64,000 nucleotides of DNA from Cephaloticoccus primus. Its GTDB lineage: Bacteria; Verrucomicrobiota; Verrucomicrobiia; Opitutales; Opitutaceae. This document shows, piece by piece, positions 45,043 to 54,013 of this stretch (the first letter of the stretch is position 1; each line of letters begins with the position of its first letter). The translations under genes were made by a program, and so were the position numbers. The stretch spans positions 105,328-169,327 of the forward strand of contig NZ_LSZQ01000052.1 in the NCBI RefSeq assembly GCF_001580015.1, written 5' to 3'. The notes beneath the pieces were generated by a model. It was given only the letters and a program-made list of their open reading frames with translations. It did no database searches and was not told where the DNA came from.

Positions 45043-47451
45043 TTAAAACCTATAAGTCGTCGTCAGCCGGATATTCCGAGGCGGCACAAGAGCCATGTCA
45101 TGACGCCCCTGCGAATTCATTGGCTTGTCCTCATCCAACAGGTTATCAATATTCAACTGAAAGCTGACATCACCCCATTTATAACTTGCCCCGGCATTAA
45201 AAATGGTACGGGCGGGTAGAAAATGCATGTACTGATGGGGTACCCCTAGCACTGTAGGGTTAACATTAGGATTATTTCCAGCCGCTTTCCCTGCATGGTT
45301 AAACCCTAAGTTAACACTCAGCCCATCCAGCGCACCGCTGGAAAAACCATAGCGAATGAATCCATTATACATCGTATCAGGCGTATTCGCTTCTCTGAAC
45401 CCAACCTGGTTTCGTTTCTTTTGCTTCGTAGCGCTACCCAAGACACTCAGGTTAGGTGTAATTTGACCCGATATATCAAACTCAAAACCTTCATTGGTCA
45501 TCTCATTCAGCAGTTGAGGATAGATCCTATCCGTTCCTCCTCGTCTCGCTTCAATATCTCGTGGATCTGTCACAGGTTGATTATTCTGCTCAATGTCGAA
45601 ATACGAAACAGAAATGGAGAGCCTCCTATTGAAGAAGTCCATCTTAATACCTACCTCCCCTTGCTCACCCTCTTGCCAGACATCCTCGTTGGGGAGACCA
45701 CCGCCGGGGTAATAACTCGCTGCATTGGCATCCTGTGAATAAGCAACATAAACAGACGCATTCGACATAACCCTAAAAAGGATAGCAGCAGAGGGTATAA
45801 CCTTGGACCGGCTATCATAGGAATGACTATTTCTAGTATAATTAACATTCTCCCTGACCCGCTTCTGGTACACCCCTCCCCCTGTCAGAATAAGGCGCTT
45901 CCTGAAAGTATCAACCTGAGTATGGATATAATATTGTATATCCTTATTCTGCAAGTCCTTTCCCTCCCCATTTGCATCGCGAGGGCCGGGAATCCATATA
46001 GGCCTGGGTGCGTTAGGCAAAAAGGGCTGAGTCTTATCGTAAATATCAGTAATATCCTCGTACACACCCGGATAGCTTTTCCAGCTGTATCTATCTGTCG
46101 ATTTAATATAGGTACCAGTGACAGCGTGTAAAGTGAGCAGGGGCTCACCCGACGAAGCACCGAAGTCAAACTTCCCTGACAAATCTGCCTGATAATGCAT
46201 GATAGGGATCCAGTTATAGGTCGGTCCCGGAGGATCCCAGGCAAGCTCAACCTTGGTTATATCCGAACCGGGGGGGATCGGAGTCGATTCGTAAGGATTG
46301 GTCTGCGCATCCCAAGGTTGGTCAGGATCCTTAAGAGCCCAACTTAAAGTAGGTGTATCCCTGCCAGTGTTTGGGTCTACGCGCAGATGAGAAGCTCTCT
46401 GAATAGACACACCATTCCAGTCGTTACTCTGGGCACGAGTAGCCTCACGGAGCACCGCAAGTCGTAGGTTCAATTGATCCGTTAATTCAGTCGTAAACAC
46501 GGCACTGAAACGTCGCAATTTTTCAAAACGCTGTGTCCAGTCAACTCTGCCATTCGCCCCAAAGGGTTCATAGCCTGGCTTGATGTCCGACTTTGAAACA
46601 GTGGCACCAGTACCGTAGGGAAAGTCGTCACGAATATAGAGGGCATTCCCCTGTGCGTGGGCACCAGTTTGCTTCCAATCGCTCAAAAAACCCTTAAGCT
46701 TGAGTTGTGATTTCTCCGAGATCTTCCACGTAAGCATAGGATTGATGCTTTTTAGAGCAACCCGCCCCGGAACATAAGATTTCGCATCTCGATAGGTACC
46801 GATAAGGCGATAGGCAAAACGCTCAGAGCCAGCTATCGCACCTGTCGAGTCAAAGACCATTTTGTCCCCAAAGTACTGATCGGCCACTTCAACCCTGAGC
46901 AGGTTGGCCGATTTGAATTGAGGCGATTTTGTAGTCATGGTACCAATCCCTCCAGGAGTCGTCCCACCAGGAGAAAGAATCGGATTTGGCCCCTTAATAA
47001 TTTCGACTCGATCAATGAGATACGGATCGAATGAAGCCCCCCCCACTCGCAAACGAAAGCCATCAAGCCCTGCTCCATATGAGCTAAAACCTCGGACCAC
47101 CTGGCGCTCTTGGATACCACCAACCCCACCAAGAATAGGAACACTGACACCCGATAAATATTGAGTCGCGTCAAGGATTGAACCCGCTCCGATATCATCC
47201 ATAAACTCACTTGTGACCAATTGAATCGAGGTTGGAGTTTCTAGCAAATCCCTACGAATGCGAGTGGATGCGGTCTCCGTCATTCGATAACCATTTACCC
47301 GATCAGAGGAGACCTCGAAGGGCGAGAGATAGACGGTTTCGCCATCGTCAACTTGGTCGGCAAGGGGGCGACCGGGGCTGCTTTGGGCGTGGGTTGCCAG
47401 CGGCACGCCAAAAGCAAGTAATGTAGGCACAAGCCAAGCTTGCAGTTTCAT
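45043..47451 (-). CDS. TonB-dependent outer membrane receptor
   Basis: 802 residues. A signal peptide (LVPTLLAFGVPLATHAQ) is followed by a TonB-box-like segment (ETVYLSPFEVSSD). The plug domain at about 60-170 has LLETPTSIQLVTSEFMDDIG, QERQVVRGFSSYG and LIDRVEIIKGPNPILSPGGT. A 22-strand-type barrel ends in IRLTTTYRF with the terminal aromatic residue used for outer membrane insertion. The plug resembles ferric-siderophore receptors, but members of this lineage also use such receptors for sugars; the ligand is not clear. It is complete. G+C is clearly lower than in neighbouring genes, suggesting transfer. The 5' leader carries a terminator/antiterminator arrangement and the upstream DNA an 8-bp tandem repeat. 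Confidence 0.92.
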   Translation of the reverse strand: MKLQAWLVPTLLAFGVPLATHAQSSPGRPLADQVDDGETVYLSPFEVSSDRVNGYRMTETASTRIRRDLLETPTSIQLVTSEFMDDIGAGSILDATQYLSGVSVPILGGVGGIQERQVVRGFSSYGAGLDGFRLRVGGASFDPYLIDRVEIIKGPNPILSPGGTTPGGIGTMTTKSPQFKSANLLRVEVADQYFGDKMVFDSTGAIAGSERFAYRLIGTYRDAKSYVPGRVALKSINPMLTWKISEKSQLKLKGFLSDWKQTGAHAQGNALYIRDDFPYGTGATVSKSDIKPGYEPFGANGRVDWTQRFEKLRRFSAVFTTELTDQLNLRLAVLREATRAQSNDWNGVSIQRASHLRVDPNTGRDTPTLSWALKDPDQPWDAQTNPYESTPIPPGSDITKVELAWDPPGPTYNWIPIMHYQADLSGKFDFGASSGEPLLTLHAVTGTYIKSTDRYSWKSYPGVYEDITDIYDKTQPFLPNAPRPIWIPGPRDANGEGKDLQNKDIQYYIHTQVDTFRKRLILTGGGVYQKRVRENVNYTRNSHSYDSRSKVIPSAAILFRVMSNASVYVAYSQDANAASYYPGGGLPNEDVWQEGEQGEVGIKMDFFNRRLSISVSYFDIEQNNQPVTDPRDIEARRGGTDRIYPQLLNEMTNEGFEFDISGQITPNLSVLGSATKQKKRNQVGFREANTPDTMYNGFIRYGFSSGALDGLSVNLGFNHAGKAAGNNPNVNPTVLGVPHQYMHFLPARTIFNAGASYKWGDVSFQLNIDNLLDEDKPMNSQGRHDMALVPPRNIRLTTTYRF

Positions 47452-47487
47452 ATGCTTTTTAGGTTTGGGGTTATGGTTATGACAGGG

Positions 47488-47507
47488 CGCCCTGTTTAAG
47501 CAGGGCG
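47488..47507 (-). promoter_or_regulatory. Leader hairpin just upstream of the receptor start
   Basis: On the minus strand the leader forms CGCCCTG-CTTAAA-CAGGGCG, a perfect 7-bp stem ending 37 bp before the ATG. The partly overlapping palindrome ACAGGGCGCCCTGT (47482-47495) offers an alternative fold or an operator. No strong Shine-Dalgarno sequence is visible. Confidence 0.5.
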
Positions 47508-47522
47508 GTTCAGGGAAAGCGC

Positions 47523-47608
47523 AAAAAAGCCCGCTACTCGCCTAAACAGTCCGGCGAATGAAGCGGGTACGAGAGACAGGCAGCCGAGGTAAAACTCCGC
47601 AACCCGCT
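47523..47608 (-). promoter_or_regulatory. Attenuator-like terminator/antiterminator in the receptor leader
   Basis: Reading the minus strand 5' to 3', three segments occur: AGCGGGT (47608-47602), ACCCGCT (47568-47562) and AGCGGG (47535-47530). Segment 2 can pair with segment 1 (7 bp) or with segment 3. The second choice, helped by an inner TCGCC/GGCGA stem, is directly followed by six T, which is a strong intrinsic terminator. No minus-strand gene lies upstream that would need termination, so the structure most simply regulates the receptor itself. The sequence between segments 1 and 2 is about 33 nt; I do not recognise a known aptamer. Confidence 0.6.
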
Positions 47609-47621
47609 CTAAATAAAAGGC

Positions 47622-47649
47622 TTGACAGGCGCACTCGTGCGCCAAAATC
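47622..47649 (+). promoter_or_regulatory. Possible promoter with palindromic spacer
   Basis: A consensus -35 TTGACA (47622-47627) is followed by the inverted repeat GGCGCAC-TC-GTGCGCC and then AAAATC, 16 bp after the -35. The palindrome filling the spacer looks like an operator. The -10 match is weak and the nearest plus-strand gene, pyrH, is 700 bp away, so function is doubtful. Confidence 0.3.
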
Positions 47650-47724
47650 AGCTCGACAGCTCGACAGCTCGACAGCTCGACAGCTCGACAGCTCGACAGC
47701 TCGACAGCTCGACAGCTCGACAGC
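47650..47724. repeat. Octanucleotide tandem repeat, unit AGCTCGAC
   Basis: Nine perfect copies and a partial tenth of the 8-bp unit AGCTCGAC in 75 bp. No supported gene covers it. Because 8 is not a multiple of 3 all frames stay open through it, producing spurious repetitive open frames. It lies about 200 bp upstream of the receptor start. Perfect short repeats of this kind change copy number by slippage. Confidence 0.95.
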
Positions 47725-48342
47725 GAGTTCAGGCGTTAGTGAGGAAGCGCCCCTCTTGCCAGCTACGCACAACCCCGCCAAATGCGCGAAATATACGCAC
47801 AAAGAACGACTCAATAGAGTTGTCCAAACAGGGGGCATGGTTTGGGTGTCGGGGTAACGGGGTGGAAGCTGAGCCAGTCGTCATGAGCTTGGGCGCTCTC
47901 AGTGCAAGCTTTTTCCTACAATTCCCCCATTTTCCCACCACCGCGCCCGAGAAACCTCTCAGCGCCTCCGTTTCTCATCCCTTGAGCATCTCGCAAAACC
48001 GAGTTGCGACGGCCGGACCAACACTTAGCTCGGCACATCATCTCCCACCCCCCTTTGCCCCCAGCGACCAGCCCGCGGCAGCGCCTCTGAGCTCACTTCT
48101 CCGGCTCTTCTCCCCACGGCATCGCAAATCAACAATCCTCCCCCGCACGCATGTCACCAGTGACGCCTGCCGCCAGCCGATTGTACGCGGCGCGTTCCTC
48201 CACCGCGCAGGCGCCTCACCGCCACTACCCACCCGCATGCGCCACGCGCGCGCCTCGCCGCGACGACTTCGTCCCAGAATCAGCCGGGCCACCAAACGAC
48301 CGCGTTGACGCGCGTTTGTCATTCTCCTTCGCTGCGCGCCCA
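47725..48342. other. Gene-free stretch upstream of pyrH
   Basis: About 620 bp without a supported gene. An open frame joins pyrH from 48151 and another spans 47622-48308, but both have Ser/Pro/Arg-rich composition without conserved features. The stretch presumably holds the pyrH promoter; I cannot identify it by eye. Confidence 0.5.
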
Positions 48343-49098
48343 ATGAATGACGCAAATGACACGCCGCCCCAAGCCTCCTCCAGCGCAGTGAAGTATAAAC
48401 GGATTGTCCTAAAGCTCAGCGGCGAGGTGCTGCGCGGCGGCAAGAGCGGCGACCCGATCGACGCGCCGACCCTCCACGCCATCTGCAACCAGGTGAAGGA
48501 GATCCACGATCTGGGCGTGCAGGTCTGCGTGATCATCGGCGGGGGAAATATCTTCCGAGGGCTCCAGGGCTCCAAGCATGGCGTGGACCGCACCACGGGC
48601 GACTACATGGGGATGCTCGCCACCGTGATCAACGGGCTGGCGATCATGGATTGTCTCGAAAAACTGGGTGTCACCACGCGTGTGCAGAGTGCCATCCCGA
48701 TGAACCAGATCGGCGAGCCGTTCATCTTGCGCCGCGCCGTGCGCCACCTCGAAAAGGGCCGCGTGGTGATCTTCGTCGCCGGCACGGGCAACCCCTATTT
48801 CTCGACCGACACGACCGCCGCGCTGCGCGCCAGCGAGATGCGCGCCGACATCATCATGAAGGCGACCAAGGTCGATGGCATCTACGACAAGGACCCCGCC
48901 CTCTATCCCGACGCGGTCAAGTACGAGGAGCTGACCTTCCTCGACGCGCTCAAGCAGCGGCTCAACGTCATGGACTCGACTGCCTTTTCGCTGTGTCTCG
49001 ACAACAACGTGCCGATCCTCGTCTTTGATCTCGGCGACGAGCACGCCATCCGCAAAGCCATCGCCGGCGAGAAGATCGGCACACTCGTCCACGCTTGA
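48343..49098 (+). CDS. pyrH: UMP kinase
   Basis: Converts UMP to UDP in pyrimidine nucleotide synthesis; a hexameric cytoplasmic enzyme regulated by GTP and UTP in most bacteria. 251 residues from ATG 48343. The amino acid kinase fold is clear: [69 protein letters not shown] and [20 protein letters not shown]. The first 17 residues are a short extension. It is followed by frr, the usual pairing, with a gap of 126 bp. Confidence 0.97.
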   Translation: MNDANDTPPQASSSAVKYKRIVLKLSGEVLRGGKSGDPIDAPTLHAICNQVKEIHDLGVQVCVIIGGGNIFRGLQGSKHGVDRTTGDYMGMLATVINGLAIMDCLEKLGVTTRVQSAIPMNQIGEPFILRRAVRHLEKGRVVIFVAGTGNPYFSTDTTAALRASEMRADIIMKATKVDGIYDKDPALYPDAVKYEELTFLDALKQRLNVMDSTAFSLCLDNNVPILVFDLGDEHAIRKAIAGEKIGTLVHA

Positions 49099-49224
49099 TA
49101 TCCCCCAACCGGGACGCGCACCGCCGCCTACGCGCCACAAGTGCCCGCTCGCACGCCTCCCCTCCTCTCACTCAATTTCCCAACGCGTTAACTCCCCCCA
49201 TCCTCCAACTTCCCTCCCTATTTT

Positions 49225-49776
49225 ATGAGCAACCACCCAATCCTCGGCGACGCGAAGGCCCGCATGCAAAAGGCCATCGAACACACGCTACACGAGTTTA
49301 GCGCCATCCACACCGGCAAGGCCACGCCCACGATGGTCGAGACGATCCTCGTCGAAGCCTACGGCACCACCCAGCCACTCAAATCCTGCGCCGCCATCTC
49401 GACGCCCGACGCGCGCATGATCCAGATCCAGCCTTGGGATGTGACGCTCGTGCAGCCAATCGCCAAAGCCATCCAGCAGGCGAACCTCGGCTTTAACCCG
49501 ATCATCGACGGCAAGGCACTCCGCATCCCCTTGCCCGAAATGAGCCGCGAGCGCCGCCAGGAGTTCGCCAAAGTCGCCCACAAGCTCGCCGAAGAAGGTC
49601 GCGTACAAGTCCGCAACGTCCGCCGCGACACGATGGACGCACTCAAAAAAGACGCCGCCCTCTCCGAAGACGAGCGCAAGCGCCACGAGAAGGAAGCGCA
49701 GACGCTCACCGACAACGCGATCAAGGAGATCAACCAGCACCTGGAGCATAAGGAGAAAGAGCTTTTCGCGGTTTGA
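49225..49776 (+). CDS. frr: Ribosome recycling factor
   Basis: With EF-G splits the post-termination ribosome; 183 residues, the usual length. Features are MQKAIEHTLHEFSAIHTGKA, the hinge region with VEAYGTTQPLKSCAAISTPD, ALRIPLPEMSRERRQEFAKV, and the long C-terminal helix ending NQHLEHKEKELFAV. Asn/Arg positions in RVQVRNVRRDTMDALKKD are intact. It is downstream of pyrH as in most bacteria. Confidence 0.97.
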   Translation: MSNHPILGDAKARMQKAIEHTLHEFSAIHTGKATPTMVETILVEAYGTTQPLKSCAAISTPDARMIQIQPWDVTLVQPIAKAIQQANLGFNPIIDGKALRIPLPEMSRERRQEFAKVAHKLAEEGRVQVRNVRRDTMDALKKDAALSEDERKRHEKEAQTLTDNAIKEINQHLEHKEKELFAV

Positions 49777-49908
49777 TCGCCTTGAGTGACCGCCAGCGCG
49801 CGAGCGGCGGGCCGCCCACCGCGCACCCGCACAAAAAATCTCCGCCCCGCGTAATTTAACCCACGGCGACCTCGTTTCCTGACACTCCCAACTCCCTTCC
49901 GCCCCGCG

Positions 49909-51090
49909 TTGAAAACCCGCGCCATACACAACGCTTCCGGCCAGGCCACGCCCAGCAGCGGCCCCAGCACCTCCAAACGAGCCAGTGGCCCGCCCGCGCG
50001 CGCCGTGATCAAACTCGGGACAGGCGTCCTCACCCGCGGCATTGGCGAGTTCGACGCCGAGCGGATCGCCGCCATCTGCGAGCAGGTCGCCCGCCTGCGC
50101 GCAAGCGGCACGCAAGTGCTCCTCGTCTCCTCCGGCTCGATCGCGCTCGGCATGGGGCGGCTCGGCCTCAAGCGCCGCCCGAGCGACGTCGTCAAAAAAC
50201 AAGCCTGTGCGGCCATCGGCCAGGGGCTGCTCATGCAGATGTGGCAAAGCCACTTTGCCGCGCACGGCATCACCGTAGCGCAAGTCCTGCTCACCCACGA
50301 AGACCTGCGCAACCGCACACGCCACCTCGCCGCAAAGGCCACCCTCGAGTCCCTCATCGCCTACGGCGTCGTGCCCGTGATCAACGAAAACGACACCGTC
50401 AGCGCCGCCGAGATCGAAGCGCTGCTGCGCTTCGGCGACAACGACACGCTCTCGGCCATGGTCGCCAGCCTCGTCCACGCACAGCACCTCTTCATCCTCT
50501 CGACCGCGCCCGGCCTGATCGACCTCGACGGCACCGGCGAGATCGTCCCCTTCGTCCCAAAAATCACGCCCCAGATCGAAGCCATGGCACGCGGCACAGC
50601 CAGCGAGACCGCAGTCGGCGGCATGGTCTCCAAACTCTCCGCCGCCAAGCTCGCCCTGCGCGCCGGTTGCAGCGTCTTCATCGCCAGCGGGGCCGAGCCC
50701 GACATCATCGCGCGGCTCCTGCGCGGCGAAGGCCCGGGCACCTTTTTCGCGCCACACGGCCTGCCCCTCGACGCAAAGAAACGCTGGCTGCTGCACTTCC
50801 AGCGCCCCACCGGCACGATCCACATCAACGCCTGCGCCGTTCCCGTCCTGCGCGAGCAAGGCCGCAGCCTGCTCGCCGTCGGTGTGACGCACGCCAGCGG
50901 CAGGTTTGAGGCGGGCGACATCGTCGACGTCGCCGCGCCCGACGGCACCCTGATCGCCCACGGAAAGACCGGTTACTCCTCTGCCGACATTTCCGCGCTC
51001 GCCGGACTAAAGGGCGCCGCCGTCAAAGCGCTGCACCCCAAGCGTCGCCGCCACGAAGTCATCCACCGCAACGACCTCGCCCTGCTGTAA
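49909..51090 (+). CDS. proB: Glutamate 5-kinase
   Basis: First step of proline synthesis, ATP plus glutamate to glutamyl phosphate, feedback-inhibited by proline in most bacteria. 393 residues from TTG 49909; no ATG is available, and a GTG at 50005 just before VIKLGTGVL is an alternative that would remove a Ser/Pro/Gly-rich leader. The amino acid kinase domain (about 32-285) shows VLLVSSGSIALGMGRLGLKR, AAIGQGLLMQMWQ, VVPVINENDTVSAAEI, FGDNDTLSAMVASL and GGMVSKLSAAKLA. The last 100 residues are a PUA domain (GTIHINACAVPVLREQGRSL to RRRHEVIHRNDLALL). No proA is adjacent; a repeat element follows. Confidence 0.94.
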   Translation: MKTRAIHNASGQATPSSGPSTSKRASGPPARAVIKLGTGVLTRGIGEFDAERIAAICEQVARLRASGTQVLLVSSGSIALGMGRLGLKRRPSDVVKKQACAAIGQGLLMQMWQSHFAAHGITVAQVLLTHEDLRNRTRHLAAKATLESLIAYGVVPVINENDTVSAAEIEALLRFGDNDTLSAMVASLVHAQHLFILSTAPGLIDLDGTGEIVPFVPKITPQIEAMARGTASETAVGGMVSKLSAAKLALRAGCSVFIASGAEPDIIARLLRGEGPGTFFAPHGLPLDAKKRWLLHFQRPTGTIHINACAVPVLREQGRSLLAVGVTHASGRFEAGDIVDVAAPDGTLIAHGKTGYSSADISALAGLKGAAVKALHPKRRRHEVIHRNDLALL

Positions 51091-51110
51091 AAGCTGGCTG
51101 CGGCCAAGCG

Positions 51111-51443
51111 CTACTACGCGTGGAGGCGGGAGCGCGGGAGGGCGGCGCGCCACGGTCTTCGACCGTTCCATTTGGCGAGCCGCTCGTTGGCGGCTCGTCA
51201 GCCCGTGCGTGGATGAAGCGGAAACCCGTTTGGGCGCGGGCTTCGACCGTTTTGCTTTGCGGCGCATTCGTTGGTGCGCCGTCCCGTGGACTTCATCCCA
51301 TGTGCTACTCCCAATTTTGAATGAGCATTCCCGACCTTCGTTGGGCCCTTTCTACTGTGCGGCTTGCTCGGCGTGCGGAACGCACGGCACGCAAGCCGCA
51401 CAGTAAATGGGTGCAGGCACCGCCTGCCGCCGCCCGCGTAGGG
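51111..51443. repeat. Quasi-palindromic multi-hairpin element, copy A
   Basis: 333 bp filling the proB-uvrD gap. The left end CTACTACGCGTGGAGGCGGG and the right end CCGCCGCCCGCGTAGGG are related inverted repeats. Inside are hairpins CGGTC-TTC-GACCG, GAGCCGC-TCGTTG-GCGGCTC, GGCGCA-TTCGTTGG-TGCGCC, CCCGACC-TTC-GTTGGG and the large CTGTGCGGCTTG...CAAGCCGCACAG with an inner GTGCG-GAA-CGCAC, followed by TAAATGG. No coding potential is evident. Confidence 0.8.
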
Positions 51444-51537
51444 CCGTCCCGCGCGCACGCGTAGCTCCGCACTTAGCTGACACGGCTGGTACAAAGACTC
51501 TCGCCCCTTGGACGCAGTTCGCGCCTGATCGCGGGTA

Positions 51538-53589
51538 ATGGATTCTGCGCCACACGACGCCTCCTCTTTTGCGACTGACCTTGCCGATCCTTACGCGCCC
51601 GTGCCGATCGATTTTCGCGCGGCGCTAAACGACGAGCAATACGACGCCGTCACCGCCCCAGCCGCCCCCCTGCTCGTCCTCGCCGGCGCGGGCTCGGGCA
51701 AGACACGCACGCTCACGTACCGCGTCGCCTGGCTCATCTCGCGAGGCGTGCCGCCGGGCGAGATCCTGCTCCTCACCTTCACCAACAAGGCCGCCAACGA
51801 GATGCTCCACCGCGTGGAAGAGCTTACGGGGATCGGGCCGCGCCGCTTCTGGGGCGGCACCTTTCACTCGCTGGGAAATCGCGCGCTGCGGCTCTACGGC
51901 GACCAGATCGGGCTCGCGCGCGGCTTTACAATCCTCGACGCCGACGAATCGGAGACACTGCTCAAACGCTGCGTCGAAGACTGCGATAAGACTTTCTTTA
52001 AAAACAAAACCTACCCGCGGCCCGGCCCCCTCTTCAGCATCCTCTCGCTCGCGCGCAATACCCAGCAATCCATCGCTACCACCGTCCGCAAAAACTTCCC
52101 CCAGCACAGCGAGATCGAACACCGCCTGGACGACTTCGCCGCGAGCTACGAAAAGGCCAAGCGCGAGCAAGCCGTCGTCGACTACGATGACCTGCTGGAG
52201 CTGTGGCTGCGGCTGCTCAGCGAGAGCCAAACAGTCGCCGACTACTTCGCCCAGCGCTTCCGCTACCTCCTCGTCGACGAGTACCAGGACACCAACACCC
52301 TGCAGGCGCAGATCGTCGACAAGCTCGCCCCGCACCACTGCATCACCGCCGTAGGCGACGACGCCCAGTGCATCTACTCGTGGCGCGGCGCGGATTTTGA
52401 GAATATCATGCGCTTCCCCGACCGGCACCCCGACACCGCCATCCACCGCATCGAGACCAACTACCGCTCCACGCCTGACATCCTCGCCTACGCCAACGCC
52501 GTCCTCCAGGCCCAGCCTCTCGGGCGCCACTTCGACAAGGAGCTACGCTCCGCCCGCGCGCCTTACCAGAAGCCCCACCTGGTCGAAACCGTCGATGATC
52601 GCGAGCAGGCCGAGTTTGTCCTCAAACGCATCCGCGCCCTCATCGAGGACGAAGGCGTCTCCGCCAGCGAGATCGCCATCCTCTACCGCTCGCACTTTCT
52701 GGCGCTCGAAATGCAGCTCGCGCTCGCCCGCACCGGCCTCCCCTACCAAATTACCAGCGGGGTAAAGTTCTTCGAGCGCCAGCACATCCGCGACCTCGTC
52801 GCCCTGCTGCGCTTCATCTACAACCCCACCGACACGCTCGCTTGGCAGCGCATCGCCACGCTGCTTCCAAAGGTCGGCGAAAAAGGCGCGCAAAAAATCC
52901 ACGCCGCCGCGCGCGACCATGCCGTGCTCCTGCAAAGCGACTTCGTCGCCGCCCTCGCCACCGACGACGTGCTCAGCAAAGTCCCCAAAGACGCCCGCGA
53001 AGAGTGGCCGCACTTCTGCGCCTCGCTCGCCGAAGTCGCCGCCGAGCTGCGCGACGGCCGCGCGCCCGCCCTCGCCGTCGAACACGCCATCGAAGGCTGG
53101 TACGGAGACTACCTGCGCGGCGCCTTTGCCGACTACGCCGAGCGGCTCGACGAACTAAAGGCGCTGGCCACCTTTGCCACGCGCTTCGACACCGTGGACG
53201 ACTTTCTCTCCCAGATCGTCCTGCTAAATGGTGAAACTGCCGACGCCCGCAGCGCCACAGATGCAGAAAAGCCCGCCGCCGCCATCCGGCTCACCACCAT
53301 CCACCAAGCCAAGGGCCTCGAATACGACGTCGTCTTCCTGATCGGGCTCGCCGACGGACAATTCCCCAGCCGCCGCGCTATCGACGCAGGCGATATCGAG
53401 GAAGAGCGACGGCTGTTCTACGTCGCCGTCACCCGCGCGAAAAACGAGCTCTACCTCAGCTACCCCAAGGTCGCCAGCCGCCCCGGCCCCGGCGGCATGA
53501 TGAATACGCCCAGCCGCTTCCTCCTCGAAGTCCCCGATACACTCTACGAACGCCTGCGAATCAAGCGACGCTTCGACTGGCGCCGCTAA
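51538..53589 (+). CDS. ATP-dependent DNA helicase UvrD/PcrA/Rep type
   Basis: Superfamily 1A 3'-5' helicase of 683 residues for repair or replication restart. Motifs in order: Q-motif region LNDEQYDAV, Walker A LAGAGSGKTRTL (about 48-59), TFTNKAANEM (Ia), GTFHSLGNRALR, DEYQDTN (Walker B, about 248-254), GDDAQCIYSWRGADFENI (III), NYRSTPDIL (IV), TIHQAKGLEYDVVF (V, about 587-600) and VAVTRAKNELYL (VI). The C-terminus is short, lacking the long tail of PcrA. The ATG at 51538 starts 94 bp after repeat copy A. Which of UvrD, PcrA or Rep it represents cannot be decided by eye. Confidence 0.94.
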   Translation: MDSAPHDASSFATDLADPYAPVPIDFRAALNDEQYDAVTAPAAPLLVLAGAGSGKTRTLTYRVAWLISRGVPPGEILLLTFTNKAANEMLHRVEELTGIGPRRFWGGTFHSLGNRALRLYGDQIGLARGFTILDADESETLLKRCVEDCDKTFFKNKTYPRPGPLFSILSLARNTQQSIATTVRKNFPQHSEIEHRLDDFAASYEKAKREQAVVDYDDLLELWLRLLSESQTVADYFAQRFRYLLVDEYQDTNTLQAQIVDKLAPHHCITAVGDDAQCIYSWRGADFENIMRFPDRHPDTAIHRIETNYRSTPDILAYANAVLQAQPLGRHFDKELRSARAPYQKPHLVETVDDREQAEFVLKRIRALIEDEGVSASEIAILYRSHFLALEMQLALARTGLPYQITSGVKFFERQHIRDLVALLRFIYNPTDTLAWQRIATLLPKVGEKGAQKIHAAARDHAVLLQSDFVAALATDDVLSKVPKDAREEWPHFCASLAEVAAELRDGRAPALAVEHAIEGWYGDYLRGAFADYAERLDELKALATFATRFDTVDDFLSQIVLLNGETADARSATDAEKPAAAIRLTTIHQAKGLEYDVVFLIGLADGQFPSRRAIDAGDIEEERRLFYVAVTRAKNELYLSYPKVASRPGPGGMMNTPSRFLLEVPDTLYERLRIKRRFDWRR

Positions 53590-53634
53590 TCGGGGACGCC
53601 CAGACCACCGCTGCGCGCGGGACTGAAGCTGGGG

Positions 53635-53947
53635 CACTACGCGTGCAGCGGTGGCGGGTCGCCACTTCCATTTAATTTGCGATTTTGCCCGTGCGCTACG
53701 CGCCCAGACAAAATCGCAAATTTACATGAAAATCCCCTGTCGCGTTGCGACAGGCGAGGAAGCTCAAAGCGCAAACGAAGAGCGGAAACCCGTTCGGGCG
53801 ATTTTCGTTGGTTCACCAGTAAACTCCTGCCCGATCGGAGATCGGGGGAATTTCCTGCATTGCGGTTTGTGTGTCGGGCATTCTGCCCGACACACAAACC
53901 GCAATGCAAATGGCCCGTGGCGCCACGCCACCGCCCCACGCGCAGTG
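53635..53947. repeat. Quasi-palindromic multi-hairpin element, copy B
   Basis: 313 bp between the convergent uvrD-like and gltA genes. Ends: CACTACGCGTGCAGCGGTGG (from 53635) and its inverted relative ending at 53947. Inside, symmetric halves carry AATTTGCGATTTTG...CAAAATCGCAAATT, CTGTCGC-GTT-GCGACAG, a central block containing GCGGAAACCC, CCCGATC-GGA-GATCGGG, and a perfect 24-bp-arm hairpin at 53857-53907 with loop TTC. A further GAGTC-TTC-GACTC hairpin lies just outside the right end. Confidence 0.85.
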
Positions 53948-54013
53948 GAGTCTTCGACTCGTTTATTGTGCGCGCGGCTCGCCCTCCCGCTTGGCCGCGC
54001 GACGAGAGCCGCA

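Noticed and set aside
47650..47724. CRISPR array
   Set aside because: The unit is 8 bp and contiguous, with no spacers and no cas genes nearby.
47622..48308. Open frames containing peptide repeats such as RQLDSSTA
   Set aside because: They arise because an 8-bp tandem repeat keeps all frames open; downstream composition is not protein-like.
49288..50961. 557-codon minus-strand frame opposite frr and proB
   Set aside because: Spans two clear genes and their gap; no conserved features.
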